Notes: generated by a model from the letters alone, not told the origin. Numbered from the stretch's first letter, positions 15,330 through 23,818 are shown. The stretch is 38,643 nucleotides of DNA from Methylibium sp. (GCA_013824165.1 PNNH01000081.1:1-38643), one strand, 5' to 3'. Made by a program: numbers and translations.

Positions 15330-16283
15330 ATGCTTGATGTCGTGGTCTTGTTTTTTGCTCTGGGGGTTTTCGCACGCGTGGTCAAAAGTGACCTGCGCCT
15401 GCCCGAAGCCCTGTATGAAACCCTCACCATCTATCTGCTGCTGGCCATCGGCCTCAAGGGTGGACTGGAACTCAGCCGACAGCCGCTGGTGGACTTGCTG
15501 CCCCAGGTGCTGGCCGTGGTCATCCTGGGTGCCCTGGTGCCGCTGGTGGTCACACCCTTGCTGCGCCTGGCGGGGCTCAAGCCTGTGGATGCGGCGGGCC
15601 TTGCCGCCCATTACGGCTCGGTGAGCGTGGTGACCTTTGCCGTGGCCCTGACCGCGGTGCAGCGCGCAGGTCTGCCCTATGAATCGCATGCGGCGCTGTG
15701 GGTTGCGGTGATGGAGGCACCAGGCCTGGTGGTGGGCATCGTGCTCGCCCGTCTGGCCCTCAAGCGCGCGGATGCCGGCAACGGCTCACGCATCCGCTGG
15801 GATCTGCTGGCCCATGAGGTGCTGCTGGGCAAGAGCGTGTTGCTATTGATGGGCGGACTGATGATCGGCGCGGTGGCCGGCGACGCCGGCGTGGCGCCGA
15901 TCAAGGCGGTGTTCATCGATCCTTTCAAGGGTGTGCTGGCGCTGTTTCTGCTGGAACTGGGCCTGGTCGCGGGCGGCCAGCTGGGCGCGCTCAAGCGCCA
16001 CGGCATCAAGCTGGTGCTGGTGGGCTGCGCCCTGCCGCCGCTGCTGGCCTTGGCCGGCGCGACCACCGGCATGCTGCTGGGGCTGCAGGTCGGAGGCGTG
16101 GCCCTGCTGGCCACACTGGCCGCCAGTGCCAGCTATATCGCGGCCCCGGCTGCGCTGCGTGTGGCCGTGCCGCAGGCCAATACCGGCCTGGCCATCGCCT
16201 GCGCACTTGGCGTGACCTTCCCCTTCAATCTGCTGGTGGGCATTCCGCTGTACCTCCATCTGGCGCCCTACTTCACGCGATGA
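15330..16283 (+). CDS. sbtA: SbtA-like sodium-dependent bicarbonate permease
   Basis: A 317-residue inner-membrane protein with about ten hydrophobic segments in two related halves, of the SbtA/DUF897 (PF05982) family. Typical segments are RLPEALYETLTIYLLLAIGLKGGLEL near the N-terminus, AAHYGSVSVVTFAVAL mid-way and ASASYIAAPAALRVAVPQAN near the end. Cyanobacterial SbtA imports bicarbonate with Na+; in heterotrophs it could supply HCO3- to carboxylases. I start at ATG 15330; the frame extends to a TTG at 15312. The stop overlaps the next gene by 4 bp (ATGA), so permease and PII protein are translationally coupled, as in cyanobacterial sbtAB. Confidence 0.85.
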   Translation: MLDVVVLFFALGVFARVVKSDLRLPEALYETLTIYLLLAIGLKGGLELSRQPLVDLLPQVLAVVILGALVPLVVTPLLRLAGLKPVDAAGLAAHYGSVSVVTFAVALTAVQRAGLPYESHAALWVAVMEAPGLVVGIVLARLALKRADAGNGSRIRWDLLAHEVLLGKSVLLLMGGLMIGAVAGDAGVAPIKAVFIDPFKGVLALFLLELGLVAGGQLGALKRHGIKLVLVGCALPPLLALAGATTGMLLGLQVGGVALLATLAASASYIAAPAALRVAVPQANTGLAIACALGVTFPFNLLVGIPLYLHLAPYFTR

Positions 16284-16588
16284 ACAACAAGCACCACCCC
16301 AAGACCAAACTCACGCTGGTGGCCGAAGCGGCCCTTGAGCCACGTCTGCTGGCCGAGCTCAAGCGGCACCGGGCCCATGTCTGGACCATCAGCGAGGTAC
16401 GCGGCGCGTTCCCGGAAGGAGAGCGCGACGGCGATTGGGAGGCCAACCGCACCATCGAGATCAAGGTGATCTGCGAGCCTGCGGTGGCTGAGGCCATCGC
16501 CGACGCTGTGCTGGCCAAGTACGCCGCGGACTACAGTGTGGTGATGTATTTCAGCGCAGTGAGCGTGCTACGCGCCGAGCGCTACTGA
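16280..16588 (+). CDS. sbtB: SbtB-like PII signalling protein
   Basis: A 102-residue small PII-superfamily protein with the beta-alpha-beta repeat pattern: KLTLVAEAALEPRLLAELK, a T-loop-like segment VRGAFPEGERDGDWE, then IEIKVICEPAVAEAIADAVLAKY and a final strand. SbtB proteins form trimers that bind adenine nucleotides, including cAMP and AMP, and dock onto SbtA to close it. The 4-bp overlap with the permease strongly supports the same partnership here. It lacks the longer C-terminal redox loop of some cyanobacterial SbtB proteins. It ends 19 bp from the convergent RidA-family gene, and I see no hairpin terminator there. Confidence 0.85.
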   Translation: MNNKHHPKTKLTLVAEAALEPRLLAELKRHRAHVWTISEVRGAFPEGERDGDWEANRTIEIKVICEPAVAEAIADAVLAKYAADYSVVMYFSAVSVLRAERY

Positions 16589-16607
16589 GCGGCTGGAGCG
16601 GCACTGT

Positions 16608-17036
16608 TCAGAGGACTACCGCCGTCACCTCAATCTCCACCTTCGCCCGGTCTTCCATCAGCGCCAGCACCTGCACCGCGCTCATCGCGATGCCGTACTG
16701 CTGGCCCAGCACTTCGCGGTAGACGGCGCCCACCTCGCGGCCGCGGGCGATGTACTCGCGCTTGTCGACCAGGTACCAGGTCATGCGCGTGATGTGCTCG
16801 GGCCCGGCGCCGGCCTCGGCAAGCACGGCCTTGATGTTGAGCAGCGTCTGGCGTACCTGATCGACAAAATCGTCGCTCTCGAACTGGCACTGCGCGTTCC
16901 AGCCGATCTGGCCGGCCACGAAGACCTGCCGGCCACTGGCGGCTACCCCGTTGGCATAGCCGCGCGGCTGGGCCCAGCCGGCCGGTTGCAGGATCTGCTT
17001 GCTCTGGTCTCCGGTGTTCTTGTTCTGGTCGTTCAT
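16608..17036 (-). CDS. RidA/YjgF family protein lacking the catalytic arginine
   Basis: A 142-residue Rid-family (YjgF/YER057c/UK114) protein, the last gene of the anthranilate operon. Archetypal RidA hydrolyses enamines and imines to ketones and ammonia. The fold signatures GRQVFVAGQIGWN and the C-terminal KVEIEVTAVV are present. Aligned by eye to E. coli RidA, however, the arginine of PARSCV (R105), needed for deaminase activity, falls on methionine in IAMSAV, placing this protein in a non-archetypal Rid subgroup. The proposed ring-reduced product of the pathway is an enamine, so a role on that intermediate is attractive but unproven. Its start overlaps the thioesterase stop by 4 bp. Confidence 0.85.
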   Translation of the reverse strand: MNDQNKNTGDQSKQILQPAGWAQPRGYANGVAASGRQVFVAGQIGWNAQCQFESDDFVDQVRQTLLNIKAVLAEAGAGPEHITRMTWYLVDKREYIARGREVGAVYREVLGQQYGIAMSAVQVLALMEDRAKVEIEVTAVVL

Positions 17037-17479
17037 GGCTGTACTGCTCCTGGTGCGCGCGCTTCGAGCGCCGCGCGCAGATCGGGTGGAAAGGCTTGGG
17101 CGCGGTGGGTGTCCAGCGAGGTGCAGACGATCACCTGCTCGAAGCGGGCGCGCAAGTGCCCGTCGTCGCGGCCCTCGAATCGGATATCCAGCTGCAGCGA
17201 GCTGCGCCCCAGCCGGATGATGCGCAGCCGCTGGCTCAACCAGTCGCCCATGCGGCTGATGGCCTTGAATTCGCTCTTCAGCTCCACCGTAGGCAGGCCG
17301 ACGCGGCGCTGGCCCAGCAGCTGCGCATAGTCCACGCCCAGGCCTTCGGTGATCCAGTCCTCGACCAGCGCATTGAGCATCTCGTGATAGCGCGGGAAGA
17401 ACACGATGCCGGCCGGATCGCAGTGGCCGAAGCGCACCAGCTCGTGGCGCTCGTAAATGAAGACAGCGGCGTCGGTCAT
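17033..17479 (-). CDS. 4HBT-type acyl-CoA thioesterase
   Basis: A 148-residue hotdog-fold thioesterase resembling 4-hydroxybenzoyl-CoA and benzoyl-CoA thioesterases. The active-site segment is FGHCDPAGIVFFPRYHEM, with the aspartate of HCDPAG as catalytic residue. It probably hydrolyses aromatic or pathway acyl-CoA esters, releasing trapped CoA when the anthraniloyl-CoA route stalls. I start at ATG 17479, 4 bp after the livF stop; an open frame extends to 17569 inside livF. Its stop overlaps the Rid gene start (ATGA). The exact substrate is inferred from the operon. Confidence 0.87.
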   Translation of the reverse strand: MTDAAVFIYERHELVRFGHCDPAGIVFFPRYHEMLNALVEDWITEGLGVDYAQLLGQRRVGLPTVELKSEFKAISRMGDWLSQRLRIIRLGRSSLQLDIRFEGRDDGHLRARFEQVIVCTSLDTHRAQAFPPDLRAALEARAPGAVQP

Positions 17480-17483
17480 GGCC

Positions 17484-18194
17484 TCAGACACCCAGGTAGC
17501 GATGCCACAGCGCGTGATCCGCGTCCAGCGCCGCGGAGTCGCCGCGCCAGGCCACGCGGCCGCGCTCAACGATGCAGTGGTGGTCGGCCAGTGCGATCAG
17601 GCGCTTGACGTATTTGTCCACCACCAGAATGGTCTGGCCGGCTTCGCGCAGCGTGGCCAGGCAGCGCCAGATCTCTTCGCGGATCAGCGGCGCCAGGCCT
17701 TCGGTGGCCTCGTCGAGGATCAGCAGGCGCGGGTTGGTCATCAGCGCGCGACCGATGGCCAGCATTTGCTGCTCGCCACCCGATAGCTGGTTGCCCATGT
17801 TCGAGGCACGCTCCTTCAAGCGCGGGAACAACGCGAACACGCGCTCCACATCCCAGGGCTGGACGGCGGCGCAGCGGTTGGCAGCAAAAGCCTGCAGATG
17901 CTCCAGCACGCTGAGGTTGGGAAACACCTGCCGGCCCTCGGGCACGATGGCCAGGCCGAGGCGCGCGATGCGGTCGGCGCTCCAGCCCGTCACGTCCTCA
18001 CCGGCAAAGCGGATGCGCCCGCTCTTGGGCGCCATCCAACCGGTCAGGCAGCGCAGCGTGGTGCTCTTGCCCATGCCGTTGCGGCCCAGCAGCGTAGCCA
18101 CCTCGCCGGCTTCGATCTTCAGGTCCAGGCCGAACAGCACCTGACTGCTGCCGTAGGCGGCCTGCAGCTCAGTCACCTCAAGAAGCGCGCTCAT
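17484..18194 (-). CDS. livF: Branched-chain/aromatic acid ABC importer ATPase LivF
   Basis: A 236-residue ATPase subunit of a HAAT-family importer. Walker A is GRNGMGKST (37-45), the signature is LSGGEQQ, and Walker B is LLILDEATEG. The LivF-type phrase VPEGRQVFPNLSVLEHL is present. The segment after Walker B reads VVDKYVKRL, where LivF proteins usually have LVEQN. It pairs with LivG below the LivH/LivM membrane pore and powers uptake. ATG 18194 has an upstream GAGGGG. It is separated from livG by 82 bp containing a hairpin, the largest gap in the operon. Confidence 0.92.
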   Translation of the reverse strand: MSALLEVTELQAAYGSSQVLFGLDLKIEAGEVATLLGRNGMGKSTTLRCLTGWMAPKSGRIRFAGEDVTGWSADRIARLGLAIVPEGRQVFPNLSVLEHLQAFAANRCAAVQPWDVERVFALFPRLKERASNMGNQLSGGEQQMLAIGRALMTNPRLLILDEATEGLAPLIREEIWRCLATLREAGQTILVVDKYVKRLIALADHHCIVERGRVAWRGDSAALDADHALWHRYLGV

Positions 18195-18241
18195 GCCTGC
18201 CCCTCGTCCAATGGAATCACTGGCCGATCCTCCGAGGTAAT

Positions 18242-18277
18242 ACGGCCCCGCTTGGGGCTGCCCGGCGCCGGGGCCGT
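18242..18277 (-). other. Intercistronic hairpin between livG and livF
   Basis: ACGGCCCCG (18242-18250) and CGGGGCCGT (18269-18277) form a perfect 9-bp stem. Within the first arm and loop, GCCCC and GGGGC (18245-18258) can form a competing small hairpin. It covers the first base of the livG stop codon. With no T-run it is more likely an mRNA stability or partial attenuation element, adjusting the LivF-thioesterase-Rid end of the operon. Confidence 0.45.
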
Positions 18278-19047
18278 CACAGCGCACCCTCCATCTCATC
18301 GCCTAGGTAGGCCTTGCGCACCTCCGGATGCTCGCGGATTTCCTGCGGCGTGCCGGTGGCGATCACGCGGCCGAACACCAGCGTGGAGATGCGATCGGCC
18401 AAGCGGAATACCGCGTCCATATCGTGCTCGACCAACAACAAAGTAAGCTCCTTGCGCAGGGACTGCAGCAGCTCGACCATGCGCTCAGATTCGTCCGGCC
18501 CCATGCCGGCCATGGGCTCGTCCAGCAGCAGCAGGCGTGGGCGCGCCGCCAGGGCCAGCCCCACTTCGAGCTGGCGCTGCTCGCCATGTCCCAGGCTGCC
18601 GGCGGCCCGGTCGGCCTGAGCGCTCAGGCCGATACGCGCCAGCAGGCCTTCGGCCTCGGCATGCGCCGCGTGATCGCGCATAGCTACGCGCAGCCACGAC
18701 GGTAGCCCTGGCCGCCGCGCTTGCACGGCCAAGGCCAGGTTGTCGCGCACCGAGAAGGATTTGAAGATGCTGGTGATCTGGTAGCTCCGCACCAGGCCCG
18801 CGTGCACATGGGCAGCCATGCCGGCATGCGTCAACTCGCGGCCCGCAAAGACGATGCGGCCCGAGTCCGGCGCCAGCGCGCCCGAGATCTGGTGGATCAG
18901 CGTGGTCTTGCCCGCACCATTGGGGCCGATCAGCGCATGGACTTCGCCCTCGTGCACCTCGAAGCTGGCATCGTCGGTGGCGGCCAACGCGCCGAAGCGC
19001 TTGACGAGCTTGTCCACCTGCAGCAGCGGCTGTGGCAAGGCACTCAT
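18277..19047 (-). CDS. livG: Branched-chain/aromatic acid ABC importer ATPase LivG
   Basis: A 256-residue ATPase subunit of the same importer. Walker A is GPNGAGKTT (41-49), the signature is a variant LGHGEQRQLE, Walker B is LLLLDEPMAGM, and the H-loop histidine lies in LLVEHDMDAVF. The segment VRSYQITSIFKSFSVRDNL is LivG-like. The start ATG 19047 overlaps the livM stop by 4 bp (ATGA), indicating coupled translation. The frame is open far upstream, but that part is antisense-style shadow within livM. Confidence 0.93.
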   Translation of the reverse strand: MSALPQPLLQVDKLVKRFGALAATDDASFEVHEGEVHALIGPNGAGKTTLIHQISGALAPDSGRIVFAGRELTHAGMAAHVHAGLVRSYQITSIFKSFSVRDNLALAVQARRPGLPSWLRVAMRDHAAHAEAEGLLARIGLSAQADRAAGSLGHGEQRQLEVGLALAARPRLLLLDEPMAGMGPDESERMVELLQSLRKELTLLLVEHDMDAVFRLADRISTLVFGRVIATGTPQEIREHPEVRKAYLGDEMEGAL

Positions 19048-20027
19048 GGCTTGGTCCCTCCTCGTTTGACCAGCCCGGCCAGGCCGCGCGGCGCGAACAG
19101 CACCACCAGCAGCAAGAGCAGGCCCAGGCCCATCTGCCAGTGCATGGTGTAGCCGGCCAGCACTTCTTCCAGCAGCAGCAAGGCAGCGGCGCCCAGCGCG
19201 CCGCCCCACAGCGTGCCGGCACCGCCGAGGATCACCATGATCATCAGCTGGCCCGATTGCGACCAATGCATGACATGCGGGCTGACCATGCCGTTCAGAT
19301 TGGCGAGCAGCGCGCCCGCCAGCCCGGCCAGCGCACCGGCCAGCACAAAGGCCTGCCAGCGCACCGCGAACACCGGCGCGCCCACGGCCAGCATGCGCTG
19401 CTCGTTCTCCTTGGCGCCTTGCAGCAGCCAGCCCAGCGGCGAATTGACCACCCGCTGCATCACCCACAACGCCAGCGCAGCCAGCGCCAGCACCACGTAG
19501 TAGAAGCTCTCGTCGCCCTGAAGGTCCAGCCCGCCCAGGCTGGAGCGCTGCGCCAGCGGCAGGCCGTCCTCGCCGCCATAGGCTTTCAGCGAGATCATCA
19601 GGTAATAGAACATCTGGGCAAAGGCCAGCGTGATCATGATGAAGTAGACGCCGCGGGTGCGCAGGCTGATCGCGCCGATCAAAGCCGCAGCAAGACCTGA
19701 CACCAGCATGGCCGCGGGCCAGGCGATCCAGGCTTCACGCACACCCGCGTCCATCAGGATGCCGACGGTGTAGGCGCCCAGGCCGACAAAAGCCGCATGG
19801 CCGAAGCTCACCATGCCGCCGAAGCCGAGGATCAGGTTGAGGCTGGACGCCGCAATGGCAAAGATCATCAGCCGCGTCGCCACGCCGGTGTAGAACTCCA
19901 GACCGAAGGCCTTGAGTCCCAGCGGCAAGGCGATGAGCGCGGCCAGCAGTGCGAGCAGCAGCCAGCGGCCTGGTCCGGGGTGATGAAGTGAGGAGGAGGA
20001 GCTGGACATAGGGTGAATGCGCCTCAT
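19044..20027 (-). CDS. livM: ABC importer permease LivM
   Basis: A 327-residue inner-membrane permease of the HAAT family. It has a Ser-rich N-terminal tail, then about ten hydrophobic segments with the LivM signatures GFGGMVSFGHAAFVGLGAY and SLRTRGVYFIMITLAFAQM. The C-terminal region is LFAPRGLAGL. I use ATG 20027, which overlaps the livH stop (ATGA) and so suggests coupling. An internal ATG at 20009 (MSSSSSS) is the alternative; neither has a well-placed Shine-Dalgarno. Together with LivH it forms the pore for the solute delivered by the binding protein. Confidence 0.92.
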   Translation of the reverse strand: MRRIHPMSSSSSSLHHPGPGRWLLLALLAALIALPLGLKAFGLEFYTGVATRLMIFAIAASSLNLILGFGGMVSFGHAAFVGLGAYTVGILMDAGVREAWIAWPAAMLVSGLAAALIGAISLRTRGVYFIMITLAFAQMFYYLMISLKAYGGEDGLPLAQRSSLGGLDLQGDESFYYVVLALAALALWVMQRVVNSPLGWLLQGAKENEQRMLAVGAPVFAVRWQAFVLAGALAGLAGALLANLNGMVSPHVMHWSQSGQLMIMVILGGAGTLWGGALGAAALLLLEEVLAGYTMHWQMGLGLLLLLVVLFAPRGLAGLVKRGGTKP

Positions 20028-20944
20028 CCGCGGGCGGGGAACAGGCCCTGGGGTTTCCAGAACAGCACCGCAGCCATCAGCACATAGATCAGGATGGAGG
20101 CCAGCGCCGGGCCGAGGTTGGACGCCACTTCGGGCGAGGCCAGCTGGCGCAGGGTCATCGGCAAGAGCGTCCGGCTGGCGGTGTCCACCAGACCCACCAG
20201 CAGCGAGCCGACCAGCGCGCCACGGATGGAGCCGATGCCGCCGATCACGATGACGACGAAGGCGGTGATCAGGATGCTCTCGCCCATGCCCACCTGCACC
20301 GCCAGCAGCGGCCCCAGCAGTGAGCCGGCCAGCGCGCACAGCGCCGCGCCGAAGCCGAACACCGCAGTGAACAGCCAGCGGATGTTGACGCCCATCGCCG
20401 TGGCCATCGCACGGTTGGAGGCTCCAGCGCGCACCCACATACCGACGCGAGTGCGCGTCACCAGCACGAACAGCAGCAGAGCAACGGCCAGGCCGACGCC
20501 AATGATCAGCAAGCGGTAGCTCGGATACATCAGCCCCGGCAACAACTCCACCGGGCCGGACAGCGCGGCCGGTGTGTTGAGCATCAGCGGCTGCTCGCCC
20601 CAGATCATGCGCACGCTCTCGTTCATGATCAGGATCAGCGCGAAGGTGGCCAACACCTGCGACAGATGGTCACGCGTGTAGAGCCGCCGCAGCAGCGCCA
20701 CTTCCAGCAGCATGCCGATCAGCGCGGTGCCGGCCAGCGCCCCACCGACCGCCATCACGAAGGAGCCGCTGGCCTGCATCACGGCGGCGGCCAGGTAGGC
20801 CCCCACCATGTACAGCGAGCCATGGGCCAGATTGATCATGTCCATGATGCCGAACACGAGCGTCAGCCCGGCCGCCAGCAGGAAGAGCATCAGGCCGAAT
20901 TGCAGGCCGTTCAAGGCCTGCTCGGTGATCAGGATCCAGTCCAC
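20024..20944 (-). CDS. livH: ABC importer permease LivH
   Basis: A 306-residue inner-membrane permease with about eight hydrophobic segments. LivH signatures are LTLVFGIMDMINLAHGSLYMVGAY near the N-terminus and FVVIVIGGIGSIRGALVGSLLVG near the C-terminus. The start is a GTG at 20944, beginning MDWILITEQALNGLQ once formylmethionine is used. It lies 25 bp after the substrate-binding-protein gene and overlaps livM. In HAAT systems such pairs carry branched-chain amino acids or, in catabolic clusters, aromatic acids. Confidence 0.93.
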   Translation of the reverse strand: MDWILITEQALNGLQFGLMLFLLAAGLTLVFGIMDMINLAHGSLYMVGAYLAAAVMQASGSFVMAVGGALAGTALIGMLLEVALLRRLYTRDHLSQVLATFALILIMNESVRMIWGEQPLMLNTPAALSGPVELLPGLMYPSYRLLIIGVGLAVALLLFVLVTRTRVGMWVRAGASNRAMATAMGVNIRWLFTAVFGFGAALCALAGSLLGPLLAVQVGMGESILITAFVVIVIGGIGSIRGALVGSLLVGLVDTASRTLLPMTLRQLASPEVASNLGPALASILIYVLMAAVLFWKPQGLFPARG

Positions 20945-20969
20945 GTTGTGCCGCGCCTGTTCTGCTGCT

Positions 20970-22151
20970 TCACTTCATCTTGCATGCAGAGGCATAGGCG
21001 TCCGCATGGTTGCTGAAGATCTTGCCCAGCGTCTTGTTGGTCACACGGCCCTGGCTGTCCTTGGTGATGACGCGAAGGTAGTAGTGCTGCACCGGGTACT
21101 GGTTATTGCCGAACTTGAAGGCACCGCGCACTGAGTCGAACTTGGCCGTCTTCAGCGCCTTCAGCAGCGCATCGCCGTCCTCGATCTTGCCCTTCACATC
21201 GCGCACCGCGGCGCCCATCAGCTGCGCCGCGTCATAGCCCTGGCTGGCATAGAGCGAAGGCAGGCGGCCATATTCCTTCTGGAAGTCAGCCACGAACTTC
21301 TTGTTGGCGGCGTTGTCCATGTCATGCGCCCAGTGCGAGCTGTTGAACATGCCCAGCATAGGCTCGCCGACTGCCTTGATCACATCCTCGTCGGCCGAGA
21401 AGCCCGGGCCGAACAAGGTGATGTCCTTGGACAGCCCGGCGCCGACGAACTGCTTGATGAAGTTGATGCCCATGCCGCCGGGCAGGAAGATATACATCGC
21501 ATCGGGCTTGGCCGCTCGCGCCTGCGCCAGCTCGGCCGAGTAGTCCAGCTGGCCCAGCTTGGTGTAGATCTCATCGGCCACCGCGCCCTTGTAGAAGCGC
21601 TTGAAGCCCGTGATCGCGTCCTTGCCCGCCGGGTAGTTGGGCGCCAGCACCACCACCTTCTTGAAACCCTTGTCCATCACCGTCTTGCCGACAGCCTCGT
21701 GCAGGTTGTCGTTCTGCCAGGCCACGTTGAAGAAGTAAGGGTTGCACTGCTCGCCTGCATATTGCGAAGGGCCAGCATTGGCGCTGATATAGGGTGTCTT
21801 GGAGGCAAACACCGTGGGGCCGACAGCCAGCATCACATTCGAGAACACGATGCCGGTCATCAGGTCGACCTTGTCGCGCTTGAGCAGACGCTCAGTGGTC
21901 TGCTTGGCCACATCGGGGTTCTGCTGGTCGTCCGCGGTGATCACTTCCACCGGCAGTCCGCCGAACTTGCCGCCCTGGTGCTTGAGCGCCAGATTGAAGC
22001 CGTCGCGGATGTCAACGCCCAGACCGGCGCCAGGGCCGGAGAGCGTGCTGAGCAGGCCCACCTTGACCTTGTCGGCAGCCAGCGCCGGCATGGCAGCCAA
22101 CAGGCCCAACACGGCCGTCATCACCAGGGTCTTCTTGTCGTTCATGCTCAT
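20970..22151 (-). CDS. Periplasmic substrate-binding protein (LivK/HAAT type), probable aromatic acid binder
   Basis: A 393-residue periplasmic binding protein of the Leu/Ile/Val family (Peripla_BP_6). A signal peptide (VMTAVLGLLAAMPALA, cleavage about residue 26) precedes mature KVKVGLLSTLSGPGAGLG. Central features include LMTGIVFSNVMLAVGP, APNYPAGKDAITGFKR and ASQGYDAAQLMGAAV. I use ATG 22151, with GGAG 7 bases upstream. It sits between the CoA ligase and livH in one transcript. The likely ligand is therefore anthranilate, kynurenine or another aromatic acid rather than a branched-chain amino acid, which is inference from position. Confidence 0.9.
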   Translation of the reverse strand: MSMNDKKTLVMTAVLGLLAAMPALAADKVKVGLLSTLSGPGAGLGVDIRDGFNLALKHQGGKFGGLPVEVITADDQQNPDVAKQTTERLLKRDKVDLMTGIVFSNVMLAVGPTVFASKTPYISANAGPSQYAGEQCNPYFFNVAWQNDNLHEAVGKTVMDKGFKKVVVLAPNYPAGKDAITGFKRFYKGAVADEIYTKLGQLDYSAELAQARAAKPDAMYIFLPGGMGINFIKQFVGAGLSKDITLFGPGFSADEDVIKAVGEPMLGMFNSSHWAHDMDNAANKKFVADFQKEYGRLPSLYASQGYDAAQLMGAAVRDVKGKIEDGDALLKALKTAKFDSVRGAFKFGNNQYPVQHYYLRVITKDSQGRVTNKTLGKIFSNHADAYASACKMK

Positions 22152-22204
22152 GCTCACTCTCCAACAGGGTTTCGGAAAAGGATCAGTCGAGGGGGAAGGA
22201 TGAT

Positions 22205-23818
22205 TCAAGCGCTGCGCAGACGGAAGCGCTGCAGCTTGCCGGATTCAGTGCGCGGCAGGCTGGCGCGGAACTCTATCGCACGGGGGTATTTGTAGGGCGC
22301 GATCGTCGCCTTCACGAAGTCCTGCAAAACCCTGACCTGGCCCTCATCCGCGGCATGGCCAGGATGCAGCACCACAAAGGCTTTGACGATCTGGCCTCGC
22401 TCGGCATCCCCCACGCCGATCACCGCGCACTCGGCCACCACTGGATGCAGCAGCAGCGCGCTCTCCACCTCGGGGCCGGCAATGTTGTAGCCGCCCGAGA
22501 CAATCATGTCGTCGGTGCGCGCTTGGTAGACGAAGTAGCCCTCGGCATCCAGCAGATAGGCGTCGCCAGTGAGGTTCCAGCCGTTCTTGACATAGTCGCG
22601 TTGGCGCTCGTCAGCCAGATAGCGGCAACCGGTCGGCCCCTTGACCGCCAGCTTGCCGACCTGACCTGGAGGCAAAACCTGGCCCTCATCGTCCATCACG
22701 CAAGCCTTGTAGCCCGGAATCGGCTTGCCGGTGGCGCCAGGGCGGGCGTACGACTCGTCGTGCGAGATGAAGATGTGCAGCAACTCGGTGGCGCCGATGC
22801 CGTCGATCAGCTCGATGCCGGTGCTGTCTTTCCACAGCTGGCGCGTCGCCGCCGGCAGGGCCTCGCCGGCGCTGACGCATTTGCGCAGCGAGCTGAGGTC
22901 GTGCGCCGAGGCTTGTGCAGCCATCACACGGTAAGCGGTAGGCGCGGTGAAGCAGACGCTGGCCCGGTAATGCGCGATCGCCGGCAGCAGCGCATCGGGG
23001 CCAGCCTTCTCCAGCAGCACGGCGGAGGCGCCGACGCTCATCGGGAACAGCAGCAGCCCGCCCAGCCCGAAGGTGAAGGCCAACGGCGGGCTGCCGATGA
23101 ACACATCGTCCCGCGTGGGCCGCAGACAGTGCGGCGGCCAGCAGCGCGTGATCGCGATCACGTCGCGGTGGAAATGCATGGTGCCCTTGGGCTGGCCGGT
23201 CGTGCCCGAGGTGAAGGCGATCAGCGCGCAATCGTCGGCAGCAGTGTCCAGCGTGGCAAAGCGCGTCGGTTTGCCAGCGGCGCGCGCTTCCAGGCCATCG
23301 GCCGCATCGCTGAAAAAGTGCGCCACGGTCTTCAGCGCCGGGCTCTGCGCCTGGGCCAGCGTCAGCTCCTCGGCCAGGCGCGCGTCGCACAGCGCGTGGC
23401 TGACCTCGGCCTTGTCTATCACCTGGCTGAGCTCCATGGCGCGCAGCATCGGCATGGTGGCCACCGCAATCGCGCCGACCTTCTGCACCGCAAACCAGCA
23501 GGCCGCCAGCTGCGGCGTGTTGGCGCCGCGCAGCAGCACCCGATTTCCGGGCACAACGCCGAACTCATCGACCAGCACATGGGCGATCTGGTTGGCGCGA
23601 GCCTGAAGATCGGCATAGCTCCAGCGCAGTCCGCCGGCACCTTGCAGGCACAGGCGTTCGCCCTGGCCCTGCTCGACCCAGCGGTCCAGCAGTTCGGCCG
23701 CGCAGTTCAGCCGGTCCGGAAGCTGCAGCTCGGGCAAGTCGAACAAGAGTTCGGGCCACTGCTCTCGCGGCGGCAAGTGGTCGCGCGCAAAGGTATCGAG
23801 ATGGGATGTTTCGGCCAT
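22205..23818 (-). CDS. abmG: 2-aminobenzoate (anthranilate)-CoA ligase
   Basis: A 537-residue AMP-forming acyl-CoA synthetase of the benzoate-CoA ligase-like branch. It shows the P-loop TSGTTGQPKG, followed by MHFHRDVI, then GIGATELLHIFISHDE, GDAYLLDAEGYFVYQARTDDMIVSGGYNIAGPEVE, and the C-terminal catalytic lysine in PRTESGKLQRF. In Azoarcus evansii-type clusters this enzyme activates anthranilate before the fused monooxygenase/reductase. The ring enzyme in the same operon and the kyn genes opposite make anthranilate the best substrate. It lies 38 bp after the acyl-CoA dehydrogenase gene. Benzoate or another aminobenzoate remains possible. Confidence 0.85.
   Translation of the reverse strand: MAETSHLDTFARDHLPPREQWPELLFDLPELQLPDRLNCAAELLDRWVEQGQGERLCLQGAGGLRWSYADLQARANQIAHVLVDEFGVVPGNRVLLRGANTPQLAACWFAVQKVGAIAVATMPMLRAMELSQVIDKAEVSHALCDARLAEELTLAQAQSPALKTVAHFFSDAADGLEARAAGKPTRFATLDTAADDCALIAFTSGTTGQPKGTMHFHRDVIAITRCWPPHCLRPTRDDVFIGSPPLAFTFGLGGLLLFPMSVGASAVLLEKAGPDALLPAIAHYRASVCFTAPTAYRVMAAQASAHDLSSLRKCVSAGEALPAATRQLWKDSTGIELIDGIGATELLHIFISHDESYARPGATGKPIPGYKACVMDDEGQVLPPGQVGKLAVKGPTGCRYLADERQRDYVKNGWNLTGDAYLLDAEGYFVYQARTDDMIVSGGYNIAGPEVESALLLHPVVAECAVIGVGDAERGQIVKAFVVLHPGHAADEGQVRVLQDFVKATIAPYKYPRAIEFRASLPRTESGKLQRFRLRSA

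Noticed and set aside
15330-16283. Permease read as a Na+/H+ or Kef-type antiporter
   Set aside because: The SbtA/DUF897-like segments and the overlapping SbtB-like PII gene fit bicarbonate transport better.
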